Origin: Bacteroidota bacterium
GTDB lineage: Bacteria > Bacteroidota > Bacteroidia > Bacteroidales > F082
Length of the DNA stretch: 52,193 nt
Direction: 5' to 3'
Assembly: GCA_020444415.1 (NCBI GenBank)
Contig: JAHLLA010000013.1
Span: forward strand, 1 to 52,193
Position 1 is the first letter of the stretch. Each line of letters opens with the position of its first letter. Positions 21,648 to 30,992 of the stretch are shown here, piece after piece. A program made the translations under genes and the position numbers. The notes under the pieces are model-generated. The model did no database searches. It was given only the letters and a program-made list of their open reading frames with translations, and was not told where the DNA came from.

Positions 21648-23617
21648 AGCCTGTATCTTCCCGGGTTTCCGGGCCGGAGAAAGATGTTGATACTTTTAAT
21701 TATAAATTGCTGTTTGTCCCGATTCCAGATATAAAACCTAGCGATTTGATTGTTAATTTCATTTTTATCTGACATGGCTTTTTGGATATCCATAGTTAGA
21801 AATACTTTTTGGGGTTTTCCTGTTTCAAGGCCATAAGCAGAAAAGTCAGTTCCCTGCCAATGGACCATTTCTTCGCCTTTCTTAATTTCTCCTACAATTA
21901 CGGCATTCAGGATTGAATCAATGCTCACTATTTCCAATTCCACGTCAATAATCCGATAAATATCACCCATTAAATCCGCCAATGGTATTTCCATCTTGGG
22001 TCCATAAAGCACTTCAGGAGTCATCAGGTATTGGTAACTTCCTGAAGAAGTATCGATTATGATGTCTTCCTGATTGTATTGCCACAGCGTATCTTCTATC
22101 CTATTAAATGAAGCTTCTGAAATACTTGTTCTTCCGGGGACACTATTTCCGTCGAGATCTTTCCTTGAAAAGACATATTGCTCATAAGTAAACCCGGTTT
22201 CAAATCCCTCCCAGTAAGGAAACTGTTCCAAAATCACCTGGAAGTATTTGTCATCCAATCCTGATGTGATCACTACATTCTGCTCAATCTTCGAAAGCAT
22301 TCTTTTAAAATCTGCAATTCTGACCTCCTTATTCCGGGTGGTATAAAACGAGAGTTCCTGATCATATTTCCTCAAATAGTATTCTGTATAATAAGGTATA
22401 TAATCGTTGATGATAAAAACTTCCCCCTCATTATCTGCTTCTAAAGCCATAGCATTTTTTATCATTTGATTAAAAGGTTGCCGGTAGAAATTCCGATAAT
22501 AATCCTGGCTGAAAATCAGTGTCAAAATATTTACGGACAATATGAGCATAATAGCAAAGCCCAGCGACTTCACTTTCCACTCGCCAACGAACGATAACAT
22601 CAGCAGAAATAGATAAGGAGCCGTAAAAATCAACAATGAATATTGTAGGATGGGTTCCTTCGTGAATGAATAAATGTATCCAAAAATCGGAGCAGGAAGC
22701 AACCATATCAACAGTAACCATCTTTTTTTTCGCAGTAAATCCAACTTTCGGGTTGACTTGTTCATAGTAAAACCTACTACTATGATCAAAACAAATACAG
22801 CTATTGCAAAATAAGAATGATGAAACAGCCAAAAAGCAAATTCCATCAAAAAATAAGGTCCGGGAGCACCCAGCCATCCACCGATGGTTCCTTTTTCGGC
22901 CTGTGCAAAAATGATAGATAAATGAGGAATGTATAACATCAAGATGGCTACTCCAGCCAGGATATATGCCAGCCAGTTTTTTCGGTTTATCAGAAAAAGT
23001 CCTGAAATGCCCAGCACAGCTATAAACAGCAGGCTAAAATAGTGGTTGTAGGCAGCTAATGCCGAAAAAATAACAAATCCGGCTATATATTTAATTTCAG
23101 GCGACCTGAAAAAGTATTTACTCCAAAACAACACGGCGCAAAGGGTAAAAAACAAGCCACTTATATAAGGCCGGGCGATCTGGCTGTACATCACAAAAAG
23201 CTGCAGGCTGCTGACATATGCAGCGGACAAAATACCGGATGTTTTTCCGAACCAAATAATACCGATCCGGTAAACCAAATAAACAGAAGCTATTCCGGCC
23301 AACAGAAATGGCAGTTTGATCACCATTTCGCTTTCGCCGAACAGTATCGACCAATAATACAGGAATAACTGTATACCTGCTGGATGCGAATCTCTTTCCA
23401 CAACCCCGATGCGTATCAGGTCATGAAACGAATCAAACTGCGTCCGGCTCATGGCACTTAACTCGTCGAAGGTAAAAGGGATGTCCTGAAAATGCCAGAA
23501 CCTTAGTACAGCACCCACGAGTATGATGAAAAACAATAACAGTCCTGTCTGACTTCTGTAAATAAGGTGCTTCATATTTGATCCAAAATTACCGAAAAAT
23601 GTTTTGTTAAAAACCAT
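21644..23617 (-). CDS. GT39/ArnT-like membrane glycosyltransferase
   Basis: Predicted polytopic transferase of the dolichyl-phosphate-mannose/undecaprenyl-phosphate sugar (GT39-like) superfamily, 657 residues. After a first membrane helix comes the extracytoplasmic loop with the Asp-Glu pair of the catalytic site (PFTFDELSAMSR, about residues 50-60). Roughly ten further hydrophobic segments follow to about residue 385, then a soluble periplasmic C-terminal domain of about 250 residues. Substrate is unknown. The upstream ATG is used here, but an internal ATG at 23,575 (MKHLIYRSQTG) begins right before TM1 and is an equally good or better start. It is monocistronic, convergent with the AbgT-family gene and divergent from pcrA. 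Confidence 0.75.
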   Translation of the reverse strand: MVFNKTFFGNFGSNMKHLIYRSQTGLLLFFIILVGAVLRFWHFQDIPFTFDELSAMSRTQFDSFHDLIRIGVVERDSHPAGIQLFLYYWSILFGESEMVIKLPFLLAGIASVYLVYRIGIIWFGKTSGILSAAYVSSLQLFVMYSQIARPYISGLFFTLCAVLFWSKYFFRSPEIKYIAGFVIFSALAAYNHYFSLLFIAVLGISGLFLINRKNWLAYILAGVAILMLYIPHLSIIFAQAEKGTIGGWLGAPGPYFLMEFAFWLFHHSYFAIAVFVLIIVVGFTMNKSTRKLDLLRKKRWLLLIWLLPAPIFGYIYSFTKEPILQYSLLIFTAPYLFLLMLSFVGEWKVKSLGFAIMLILSVNILTLIFSQDYYRNFYRQPFNQMIKNAMALEADNEGEVFIINDYIPYYTEYYLRKYDQELSFYTTRNKEVRIADFKRMLSKIEQNVVITSGLDDKYFQVILEQFPYWEGFETGFTYEQYVFSRKDLDGNSVPGRTSISEASFNRIEDTLWQYNQEDIIIDTSSGSYQYLMTPEVLYGPKMEIPLADLMGDIYRIIDVELEIVSIDSILNAVIVGEIKKGEEMVHWQGTDFSAYGLETGKPQKVFLTMDIQKAMSDKNEINNQIARFYIWNRDKQQFIIKSINIFLRPGNPGRYRL

Positions 23618-23651
23618 TCTTAAATCTATCTACGGTAAAAGATAATTACGG

Positions 23652-23659
23652 TATTTTTG
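23652..23659 (+). promoter_or_regulatory. -7 box upstream of pcrA
   Basis: TATTTTTG matches TAnnTTTG exactly, 19 nt before the pcrA ATG. No clear TTTG at -33. Confidence 0.45.
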
Positions 23660-23678
23660 CGCCAGATTTTAAGCGCTC

Positions 23679-25943
23679 ATGAGTGATTTTTTAAAAGAAC
23701 TGAACACAGAACAGAATAACGCGGTTGTCCATTGCGATGGCCCCATGATGGTAATTGCCGGAGCAGGTTCGGGAAAAACACGCGTGCTTACTTTTAAAAT
23801 TGCCTACCTGCTTCGACAGGGAGTTGACCCATTTAACATTCTCGCCCTCACATTTACCAATAAAGCCGCCCGCGAGATGAAAGAAAGAGTGATCAGGCTG
23901 ATTGGCGATACAGAAGGCCGGAATGTATGGATGGGAACTTTTCACTCCATTTTCGCTAAAATTCTACGCATTGATGGCCATCATTTAGGTTACCCGTCCA
24001 ACTTTACGATTTATGATTCGGACGATAGCAAACGACTGATCAGGCAGATTATTAACGAGAAAAAATTGGATCCCAAACTGTATTCTCCGAGTTTTGTGGC
24101 ACATCGCATCTCTATGGCTAAATCGAGTTTGATCAATGCAGAAGACTATGCCAACAATCCGGAAATCATTTCAGCCGATGAAAGTGCTCGTAAACCATTG
24201 ATAAAAGATATTTACAGCAGCTACACTGCGAGGCTAAAAAGAGCAGATGCAATGGATTTTGACGACCTGCTTTTCAATACTTATATACTTTTCAGGGACT
24301 TTGCTGATGTCCTTTATAAATACCAGCTAAAATTTAGACACATACTGGTTGACGAGTACCAGGATACCAATCATGCACAATACCTGATTATTCAGAAACT
24401 TGCGGCCAATACCGAAAATATTTGCGTGGTAGGTGATGATGCACAGAGCATTTACGGTTTCCGGGGGGCCAATATTGCGAATATTTTGAACTTCAAACAC
24501 GATTATCCTGATTTCAAGCTATTCAAATTGGAACAAAATTACCGTTCAACTAAAAATATCGTGGAAGCTGCCAATCACGTGATTGCTATCAATAAAGACC
24601 AGATACACAAAACGGTATGGACGGAGAATGATTCGGGAAATAAGATTGGATTTATTAAGGCCACAAGCGACAACGAGGAAGGCCAACTGGTGGCCAACGC
24701 CATTTTCGAACAAAAAATGAATCACCAACTTCCCAATAGTGCATTTGCTATTTTATATAGGACCAATGCCCAGTCACGTTCTATTGAAGAAGCTTTAAGA
24801 AAACGGAATATTCCTTACCGGATCTATGGTGGCCTGTCTTTTTACCAGCGCAAGGAAATAAAAGATCTGCTGGGTTATTTCCGTCTCACCATCAATCATA
24901 ATGATGAAGATGCTTTACAGCGGATTATTAACTTTCCGGCCAGGGGTATCGGAAAAACGAGTATTGAAAAAATGGTGGTAGCTGCCGACGAACATGACGT
25001 AAATCTATGGGATATCATTACTCATTTAGAGAAATACAAAGTTGGCGTGAACTCAGGTATCATAAAAAAAGCAGGTGATTTTTCTACGATGATTAAAAGC
25101 TTCAGGGCTGAGTTAAAGAAAAAAGATGCTTACGAAGCAGCGAAACATATTGCCGTTTCTTCGGGTCTGCTCAAATTATACCGCGAAGAAGATACGCCCG
25201 AAGGCATCAGCCGTGTAGAGAATATTGAGGAATTGCTGAATGCCATAAAGGAATTTGCCGAAGCCGGCGCGGAAAGCAACGAAGGCGACATGGCCAGCCA
25301 GGGAACATTGGAAGAATTTATGCAGGATGTAGCTTTGCTGACCGATGCAGATAACGAAGATGAAGATAAGGACAAAGTAGCATTAATGACCATCCATGCA
25401 GCCAAAGGACTTGAATTTCCTCATGTATTCATTGTCGGTTTAGAAGAGAACCTGTTTCCGTCCATTCAATCCATCAGCACAAGAACAGATTTGGAAGAAG
25501 AACGCCGCCTGTTTTATGTGGCCCTGACCCGAGCTATGGAAAAAGTTACCCTGTCACATGCCGAAAGCAGATATCGGTGGGGACAGTTTACCATTACAGA
25601 ACCCAGCCGGTTTTTAGAAGAAATAGACGAAAAGCTGCTCGAAAGGCCGAAAAAGGTTTCGATGCCCGGTTTTAGCACTAGTCCAAAAACAAGCATCCCA
25701 AAACCAGGTCCTGGTTTCAAATCGGTGAACAAAACTATTTCCAAAAGTGTTGAAATGAACTTCGATGCATCGGATACATCGGCACTCCAATCAGGCATGC
25801 AGGTAGAGCACCCGAATTTCGGACTGGGAAAGGTGATGGCAGTTGAAGGCAACGGAGCCAATATGAAAGCCACCGTTTACTTTAATGGCGTGGGAAAAAA
25901 GAACCTGTTGCTGAGATTTGCCAAATTAAAAATCATTACATAA
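23679..25943 (+). CDS. pcrA: ATP-dependent DNA helicase PcrA/UvrD
   Basis: Superfamily 1A 3'-5' helicase acting in nucleotide-excision and mismatch repair and in clearing recombinase or stalled polymerase. It is 754 residues. Helicase motifs in order: Walker A AGAGSGKTR (residues 27-35), Ia LTFTNKAAREMKER, II VDEYQDTN, III GDDAQSIYGFRGA, IV LEQNYRST, V AAKGLEFPHVF and VI RRLFYVALTRA. The last ~55 residues (GMQVEHPNFGLGKV) form the Tudor-like domain of PcrA/UvrD that contacts RNA polymerase. Monocistronic, with a weak hairpin after the stop. Confidence 0.95.
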   Translation: MSDFLKELNTEQNNAVVHCDGPMMVIAGAGSGKTRVLTFKIAYLLRQGVDPFNILALTFTNKAAREMKERVIRLIGDTEGRNVWMGTFHSIFAKILRIDGHHLGYPSNFTIYDSDDSKRLIRQIINEKKLDPKLYSPSFVAHRISMAKSSLINAEDYANNPEIISADESARKPLIKDIYSSYTARLKRADAMDFDDLLFNTYILFRDFADVLYKYQLKFRHILVDEYQDTNHAQYLIIQKLAANTENICVVGDDAQSIYGFRGANIANILNFKHDYPDFKLFKLEQNYRSTKNIVEAANHVIAINKDQIHKTVWTENDSGNKIGFIKATSDNEEGQLVANAIFEQKMNHQLPNSAFAILYRTNAQSRSIEEALRKRNIPYRIYGGLSFYQRKEIKDLLGYFRLTINHNDEDALQRIINFPARGIGKTSIEKMVVAADEHDVNLWDIITHLEKYKVGVNSGIIKKAGDFSTMIKSFRAELKKKDAYEAAKHIAVSSGLLKLYREEDTPEGISRVENIEELLNAIKEFAEAGAESNEGDMASQGTLEEFMQDVALLTDADNEDEDKDKVALMTIHAAKGLEFPHVFIVGLEENLFPSIQSISTRTDLEEERRLFYVALTRAMEKVTLSHAESRYRWGQFTITEPSRFLEEIDEKLLERPKKVSMPGFSTSPKTSIPKPGPGFKSVNKTISKSVEMNFDASDTSALQSGMQVEHPNFGLGKVMAVEGNGANMKATVYFNGVGKKNLLLRFAKLKIIT

Positions 25944-25955
25944 GTGAAAAAAATT

Positions 25956-25972
25956 CGCAGTTAACTACTGCG
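25956..25972 (+). terminator. Weak hairpin after pcrA
   Basis: CGCAGT (25956-25961), a 5-nt loop and ACTGCG (25967-25972), starting 13 nt after the stop and followed by a mixed A/T stretch, not a clean T-run. Plausible weak terminator. Confidence 0.35.
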
Positions 25973-25987
25973 CTTTAATTATTTAGC

Positions 25988-25995
25988 TAATTTTG
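25988..25995 (+). promoter_or_regulatory. -7 box upstream of the DUF4290 gene
   Basis: TAATTTTG matches TAnnTTTG, 53 nt upstream of the ATG; no clear TTTG at -33, where the pcrA hairpin lies. Confidence 0.4.
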
Positions 25996-26048
25996 TCCAA
26001 TATTTAACTTTTCAGAGTTATTCCAACCTTAACCACAAGTTTACATTT

Positions 26049-26693
26049 ATGGAGTACAATTCACAGCGAGAGCATTTAATTATTCCTGAATACGGTCGCA
26101 ATATTCAGAAGATGGTAGCATACGCAAAAACCATTGAAGACCGTGAAAAAAGAACCGAAGCAGCGAAATTCATTGTGAGCGTAATGGCGTCAATGAACCA
26201 GCAAAATAAAGATGCAGGTGATTATAGACAAACCTTATGGGATCACCTTTTCATTATTTCCAAATTTGAACTGGATGTAGACGGACCTTATCCGATGCCG
26301 GCAAAAGAAACCCTTACACGTAAGCCTGATAAAGTTCAATACAGCGATAACAAAATCAGGTTCAGGCATTACGGAAAAAACATTGAAGCCATCATTAAAA
26401 AAGCCACTGAATACGAAGAAGGACCTGAAAAAGATGCTTTAATTCATGCTATTGCCAACCACCTGAAGAAGTCATACCTCAACTGGAACCGCGAATCAGT
26501 AGATGACGTAGCCATTGAAAAACATCTTGAAATCCTATCAGAAGGAAAACTTTCCCTGAGCGAAGACCAGCAACTTACATCTACATCTGATATCCTGGCA
26601 CGTAACAAAACCAAGAAAAAGAAATTTGTTCCACGTTCAAAAGACAACAGCAGCAAACGCAGAAGGGACAATTACGGTAAGAAAAGCTATTAA
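26049..26693 (+). CDS. DUF4290 domain protein
   Basis: A 214-residue soluble protein of the DUF4290 family, which is essentially restricted to Bacteroidota; no biochemical function is known to me. It begins MEYNSQREHLIIPEYGRNIQ, is predicted mostly helical through about residue 165, and ends in a strongly basic tail with KTKKKKFVPRSK and KRRRDNYGKK that could bind nucleic acid (inference). Being immediately upstream of murA on the same strand is a common arrangement in the phylum, though a terminator-like hairpin separates them here. Confidence 0.85.
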   Translation: MEYNSQREHLIIPEYGRNIQKMVAYAKTIEDREKRTEAAKFIVSVMASMNQQNKDAGDYRQTLWDHLFIISKFELDVDGPYPMPAKETLTRKPDKVQYSDNKIRFRHYGKNIEAIIKKATEYEEGPEKDALIHAIANHLKKSYLNWNRESVDDVAIEKHLEILSEGKLSLSEDQQLTSTSDILARNKTKKKKFVPRSKDNSSKRRRDNYGKKSY

Positions 26694-26712
26694 ATTCCAT
26701 TCACATTGCTAA

Positions 26713-26735
26713 GCTGTTTTTTCGAGTCAAACAGC
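26713..26735 (+). terminator. Hairpin after the DUF4290 gene
   Basis: GCTGTTT (26713-26719) pairs perfectly with AAACAGC (26729-26735). There is no T-run directly after it. It may stabilise the mRNA end or act with the next hairpin. Confidence 0.35.
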
Positions 26736-26780
26736 AGCATTCTTTTCAAGATCAATTTGTTAAAATTAATCTCATTTTAA

Positions 26781-26803
26781 AAGCCATAGAATGGCGGTTT
26801 TTT
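26781..26803 (+). terminator. Intrinsic terminator between DUF4290 gene and murA
   Basis: GCCAT (26783-26787), loop AGA, ATGGC (26791-26795), then GG and six T (26798-26803), with matching A residues on the 5' side extending the stem. It lies 32 nt upstream of murA, so murA transcription must start downstream or depend on readthrough. Confidence 0.6.
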
Positions 26804-26834
26804 CGTTATTTTATAAGTTCAAATGTATTGACTT

Positions 26835-28142
26835 ATGAAGTCCTTTAAAATACAAGGTGGCAATAAATTATCGGGTGAAATAATCCCGCAGGGAGCCAAG
26901 AATGAAGCATTACAAGTACTTTGTGCTGTTTTGCTCACACCCGATGAAGTTCACATGAAAAATGTACCGGACATCCTGGATGTGAACCGGCTGATCGAAT
27001 TATTGGAAGGTCTGGGCGTAAAAGTATCGCGGATCAAGCACAATGAATACCTTTTTAAAGCTGATCGGGTGAAACTGGAATACATAACCTCCAAAGAGTT
27101 TTATGAGAAAGCCACCAGCATACGTGGCAGCGTCATGATACTTGGGCCTTTACTGGCCCGCTTTGGAAGAGGATATCTTCCACAGCCCGGTGGCGATAAA
27201 ATTGGCAGGCGAAGACTCGACACACACTTCACAGGCCTTCAGAAACTCGGTATTGAGTTTACCTACAATGATGATGAAAAGAGCTATCATGTGAATGCTT
27301 CCAACTTAAAAGGCAATTATATGTTGCTTGAAGAAGCATCTGTAACCGGAACAGCCAATATTGTAATGGCCGCCGTGATGGCCAAAGGCACCACCACCAT
27401 TTTCAATGCCGCTTGCGAACCATACCTCGTTCAACTTTGTGAGATGCTCAACCGAATGGGTGCCCAGATACAGGGTATCGGATCAAATCTACTTACCATT
27501 GAAGGAGTTAAAGAGTTACATGGCACAACGCATACCTTGTTGGCCGATATGATTGAAGTGGGCAGTTTTATAGGGCTGGCCGCGATGACCCAGTCAGAAT
27601 TAACAATAAAAAATGTACAGTTGCACAATCTGGGATTGATTCCTGAGGTTTTCAGACGCATTGGCGTATCGGTTATTCAAAAAGGCGAAGACATATGGGT
27701 GCCCGCGAAAGAAGTTTATGAAATTGAAACTTTCATCGACGGTTCCATCATGAATATTGCCGATGCTCCCTGGCCCGGTTTCACACCCGACCTGATCAGT
27801 ATTGTTTTGGTAGTAGCTACGCAGGCTAAAGGCAGTGTTCTGATTCACCAGAAGATGTTTGAGAGCCGACTGTTTTTTGTTGATAAACTGATAGACATGG
27901 GTGCACGCATCATCCTTTGCGATCCGCACAGGGCTACCGTTATTGGGCTCAATCATGAACAAGCTCTGAAGGGTATCAAAATGAGTTCGCCTGATATCAG
28001 GGCGGGGGTTGCATTGCTCATTGCTGCGCTTTCAGCCAAAGGAACCAGTATTATTGAAAACATTGACCAAATCGACCGGGGATATCAGAATATTGATACC
28101 AGGCTACGACATTTGGGAGCCGAAATTGAAAGAATTTCGTAA
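26835..28142 (+). CDS. murA: UDP-N-acetylglucosamine 1-carboxyvinyltransferase (MurA)
   Basis: First committed step of peptidoglycan synthesis: transfers enolpyruvate from PEP to UDP-GlcNAc in the cytosol. It is 435 residues with the UDP-GlcNAc/PEP residues in GAKNEAL (Lys22-Asn23) and the loop PGGDKIGRRRLDTH. In that loop residue 121 is Asp (codon at 27,195), where E. coli MurA has Cys115, the residue alkylated by fosfomycin. Asp is catalytically competent in known natural variants and confers intrinsic fosfomycin resistance. The gene has a terminator before and a hairpin after. Confidence 0.95.
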   Translation: MKSFKIQGGNKLSGEIIPQGAKNEALQVLCAVLLTPDEVHMKNVPDILDVNRLIELLEGLGVKVSRIKHNEYLFKADRVKLEYITSKEFYEKATSIRGSVMILGPLLARFGRGYLPQPGGDKIGRRRLDTHFTGLQKLGIEFTYNDDEKSYHVNASNLKGNYMLLEEASVTGTANIVMAAVMAKGTTTIFNAACEPYLVQLCEMLNRMGAQIQGIGSNLLTIEGVKELHGTTHTLLADMIEVGSFIGLAAMTQSELTIKNVQLHNLGLIPEVFRRIGVSVIQKGEDIWVPAKEVYEIETFIDGSIMNIADAPWPGFTPDLISIVLVVATQAKGSVLIHQKMFESRLFFVDKLIDMGARIILCDPHRATVIGLNHEQALKGIKMSSPDIRAGVALLIAALSAKGTSIIENIDQIDRGYQNIDTRLRHLGAEIERIS

Positions 28143-28175
28143 AAACTGATTTATTGAAAATCATATGACATCTCT

Positions 28176-28205
28176 GCCAATATGGCTGCTTGACCGTATT
28201 GGCAA
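28176..28205 (+). repeat. Strong hairpin between murA and grpE
   Basis: TGCCAATATGG and CCGTATTGGCA pair over 11 positions (one G-T wobble) around an 8-nt loop. A run of seven A, not T, follows, so it is not a standard rightward terminator. It may be a 5' or 3' UTR structure, or a leftward terminator with no gene to serve. It does not match the CIRCE operator. Confidence 0.5.
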
Positions 28206-28254
28206 AAAAATTGTTATTGTAAATCATCTTTATTGATAAGCTAATTATACATGT

Positions 28255-28803
28255 ATGGCACAGAAAAAAACAAAAAAAGATATAGAGAAGGAAATGGCCG
28301 GGGAACAGGAGGCAAAACAATCAAAAAAAAATAGTTCTAAAAAATCATCTGCCGACAAAAAGCTGAAAGAACTGAAAGAAAAAAACGATGAACTGAATGA
28401 TAAGTTCCTGAGACTCTATTCAGAATTTGACAACTATCGCAAGAGAACAATCAAAGAAAAAATGGACCTTCAGAAATCGGCGTCCCGCGACCTGATTGAT
28501 GACTTGCTACCTGTATTGGATGATTTCGAAAGAGCCTTACAGACATTTACAGATGACGATGCTACAAGCGATATTTTTAAAGGGATCGAGTTAATTTACA
28601 ACAAACTTTTTAATTTACTCAGCCAAAAGGGACTGGAACCTATGAATTCGATGGGTACAGATTTTAATACCGACTATCACGAAGCCATAACCAATATTGA
28701 AGCAGGCGATGAACTCAAAGGCAAAGTAGTAGATGTTGTTCAAAAAGGATATTTACTAAACGGAAACGTATTACGTTTTGCCAAGGTAGTTGTTGGAAGC
28801 TAA
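28255..28803 (+). CDS. grpE: Nucleotide exchange factor GrpE
   Basis: Cochaperone that releases ADP from DnaK. It is 182 residues: a Lys-rich low-complexity N-terminus (about 1-45), a long coiled-coil helix containing LKELKEKNDELNDKFLRLYS and FDNYRKRT, and the C-terminal beta domain with FNTDYHEAITNIE and DVVQKGYLLNGNVLRFAKV. It sits 38 nt upstream of dnaJ in a grpE-dnaJ pair; dnaK and hrcA are not in this window and no CIRCE element was found. Confidence 0.95.
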   Translation: MAQKKTKKDIEKEMAGEQEAKQSKKNSSKKSSADKKLKELKEKNDELNDKFLRLYSEFDNYRKRTIKEKMDLQKSASRDLIDDLLPVLDDFERALQTFTDDDATSDIFKGIELIYNKLFNLLSQKGLEPMNSMGTDFNTDYHEAITNIEAGDELKGKVVDVVQKGYLLNGNVLRFAKVVVGS

Positions 28804-28841
28804 AATGATCGCAAGTAAGTTAAAAAAGAACTAAATTAAGC

Positions 28842-29996
28842 ATGAGCAAAAGAGACTATTATGATGTGTTGGGGGTTTCGAAAGGAGCTACTGCCGAAGA
28901 GCTAAAAAAAGCCTACAGGAAGCTGGCATTAAAATATCATCCTGACAAAAACCCTGACGACAAAGAGGCGGAAGAAAAATTCAAAGAAGCAGCAGAAGCT
29001 TATGAAGTGCTCAGCAATGCTGAAAAACGAAGTCGCTATGACCAATTCGGCCACAGGGGCATGAGTGGTTCCGGAGGTTTCAGTGGCCAACATATGTCGA
29101 TGGATGACATTTTCAGTCATTTTGGCGATATATTCGGCGGTGCTTTTGGTGGCGGTGGTTTTAGCAGCGGATTTGGCGGGCAACGATCAGGCAGAAGACG
29201 TGTCAACAGGGGATCAAACCTAAGGGTGAAAGTAAAACTCGATTTAAAAGAGGTAGCGCACGGTGTTGAGAAAAAAATTAAACTCAACAAATATGTGGCT
29301 TGTGATGCATGTAATGGCAGCGGAGCAGAAAAAGGAAGTTCAAAGTCAACTTGTCCAACATGTAGAGGTATAGGGCAGGTAACGCAGGTAACAAATACTT
29401 TCCTCGGACAGATGCAAACATCATCAACCTGCCCGCAATGTGGTGGGGATGGTGAAGTAATTACCAATAAGTGCAATACTTGCCACGGAAATGGCATTGT
29501 GAAAGGAGAAGAAGTGGTTACTTTTAAAGTGCCGCCTGGTGTAGCTGATGGCATGCAACTTTCCATTAGCGGTAAAGGTAATGCAGCAGCCCGGGGCGGT
29601 ATTCCAGGCGATTTACTGGTGCTGATAGAAGAGAAAGACCACCCAGAATTGATTCGTGATGGCAACAACTTGTTGTACGATCTCTATGTCAGTTTTACAG
29701 ATGCGGCACTCGGTTCCTCAGCAGAGATACCAACAGTTGACAGTGTGGCTAAAATAAAGATTGCACCCGGCACACAAGGCGGAAAAGTATTGCGATTGAA
29801 AGGAAAGGGTCTGCCAGATGTAAACGGATACGGGAAAGGTGATTTACTGGTTAATGTGAATATATGGACACCCAAAAACCTTAGCAAAGAAGAAAAAGCC
29901 GTACTCGAAAACCTGAAAGATTCGCCCAACTTCAAACCGAATCCCAGCGCCCAGGATAAAAGCTATTTCGACAGGATGCGCGAGTTCTTTTCATAA
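28842..29996 (+). CDS. dnaJ: Chaperone protein DnaJ
   Basis: Hsp40 cochaperone stimulating the DnaK ATPase and holding unfolded clients. It is 384 residues: J domain with HPD at residues 33-35, Gly/Phe-rich linker (about 75-120), and a zinc-binding domain with four CxxCxGxG repeats ([32 protein letters not shown]), then the two beta-barrel client-binding domains. This is a type A DnaJ, complete. It probably shares a transcript with grpE. Confidence 0.97.
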   Translation: MSKRDYYDVLGVSKGATAEELKKAYRKLALKYHPDKNPDDKEAEEKFKEAAEAYEVLSNAEKRSRYDQFGHRGMSGSGGFSGQHMSMDDIFSHFGDIFGGAFGGGGFSSGFGGQRSGRRRVNRGSNLRVKVKLDLKEVAHGVEKKIKLNKYVACDACNGSGAEKGSSKSTCPTCRGIGQVTQVTNTFLGQMQTSSTCPQCGGDGEVITNKCNTCHGNGIVKGEEVVTFKVPPGVADGMQLSISGKGNAAARGGIPGDLLVLIEEKDHPELIRDGNNLLYDLYVSFTDAALGSSAEIPTVDSVAKIKIAPGTQGGKVLRLKGKGLPDVNGYGKGDLLVNVNIWTPKNLSKEEKAVLENLKDSPNFKPNPSAQDKSYFDRMREFFS

Positions 29997-30017
29997 TAAG
30001 AAATTGCCCGGCCCGTT

Positions 30018-30026
30018 TAATCTTTG
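30018..30026 (+). promoter_or_regulatory. Possible -7 box upstream of the ABC exporter operon
   Basis: TAATCTTTG is one base longer than TAnnTTTG and lies 52 nt before the ATPase ATG. No -33 TTTG is evident. Confidence 0.25.
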
Positions 30027-30077
30027 TAATATTGCCATACTTTCAAATAAATAAACAGCTTAAAGCACTTCATATTT

Positions 30078-30992
30078 ATGTCATTGCTTTCTACCATCAA
30101 TGTTTCAAAAACCTATGCCAACCATAAGGCCCTCGACCATGTGTCCATTGAAGTATTGCCACAAAGCATTTTTGGTTTACTCGGACCCAATGGCGCAGGA
30201 AAAACCACACTGATCAGGATCATCAATATGATCTCGGCCATGGACCAGGGTGAAGTGTTGCTGGAAGGCAAACCCATTAAACCATCAGATACGCAATACA
30301 TAGGTTACCTGCCCGAGGAAAGGGGTTTGTACAAAAAAATGAAAGTAGGTGAACAGGCACTGTACCTGGCACAATTGAAAGGCATGTCGAAAAACGATGC
30401 CCATAAAAAGTTGAAAGAGTGGTTTGAAAAATTTGAAATCAGCTCCTGGTGGAATAAAAAAGTGGAAGAACTTTCGAAAGGTATGCAGCAAAAAGTACAG
30501 TTTATTGTAACCGTATTGCACAAGCCCAAATTACTGATCTTCGATGAGCCCTTCAGCGGTTTCGACCCGATTAATGTGAACCTGTTAAAGGAGGAAATTT
30601 TGAAACTGAGAGATGAGGGAGCTACCATCATTTTCTCCACCCATAATATGGCTTCGGTTGAAGAACTTTGCGATCATATCGCGCTGATCAACAACAGCAA
30701 AACCATTCTTTCAGGTGAAATATTTGACATTATCAATAGTTTCAAATCCAATATTTTTGAGGTAAACTATAAAGCGCCAAAGGAACTATTGATGAAGCCA
30801 ACTGATTTTGAAATCGTTTCCACTTCCATAACAAATGGCACCTATTCGAGCCGTATCAAGATATGTGATAATAAATCCTCGAACGAATTACTTCAGCAGA
30901 TCATTGCCCAGGTGGAAGTTGTTAGTTATCAGGAAGTATTGCCTACCATTAACGATATTTTTATTCAGGAAGTAAACAAAAGCAAAAAATGA
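30078..30992 (+). CDS. ABC transporter ATP-binding protein (NatA-like)
   Basis: Cytosolic ATPase of an ABC-2-type exporter, 304 residues. Visible are Walker A GPNGAGKTT (about 36-44), the Q-loop region YIGYLPEERGLYKK, a signature ELSKGMQQKVQ (LSKGM rather than LSGGQ, common in NatA-like proteins), Walker B LLIFDEPFSGFDP and the switch His in STHNM. A C-terminal ~90-residue extension follows, as in NatA-type subunits. Its stop overlaps the permease start (ATGA), so the two are translated together. Confidence 0.92.
   Translation: MSLLSTINVSKTYANHKALDHVSIEVLPQSIFGLLGPNGAGKTTLIRIINMISAMDQGEVLLEGKPIKPSDTQYIGYLPEERGLYKKMKVGEQALYLAQLKGMSKNDAHKKLKEWFEKFEISSWWNKKVEELSKGMQQKVQFIVTVLHKPKLLIFDEPFSGFDPINVNLLKEEILKLRDEGATIIFSTHNMASVEELCDHIALINNSKTILSGEIFDIINSFKSNIFEVNYKAPKELLMKPTDFEIVSTSITNGTYSSRIKICDNKSSNELLQQIIAQVEVVSYQEVLPTINDIFIQEVNKSKK

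Noticed and set aside
28143-28254. CIRCE or other known heat-shock operator upstream of grpE
   Set aside because: No TTAGCACTC-N9-GAGTGCTAA pattern; only the unrelated TGCCAATA palindrome.
29117-29668. 183-codon antisense frame within dnaJ
   Set aside because: It mirrors the Gly/Cys-rich repeats of dnaJ, giving a Pro/Leu/Ser-rich artefact, and has no promoter.
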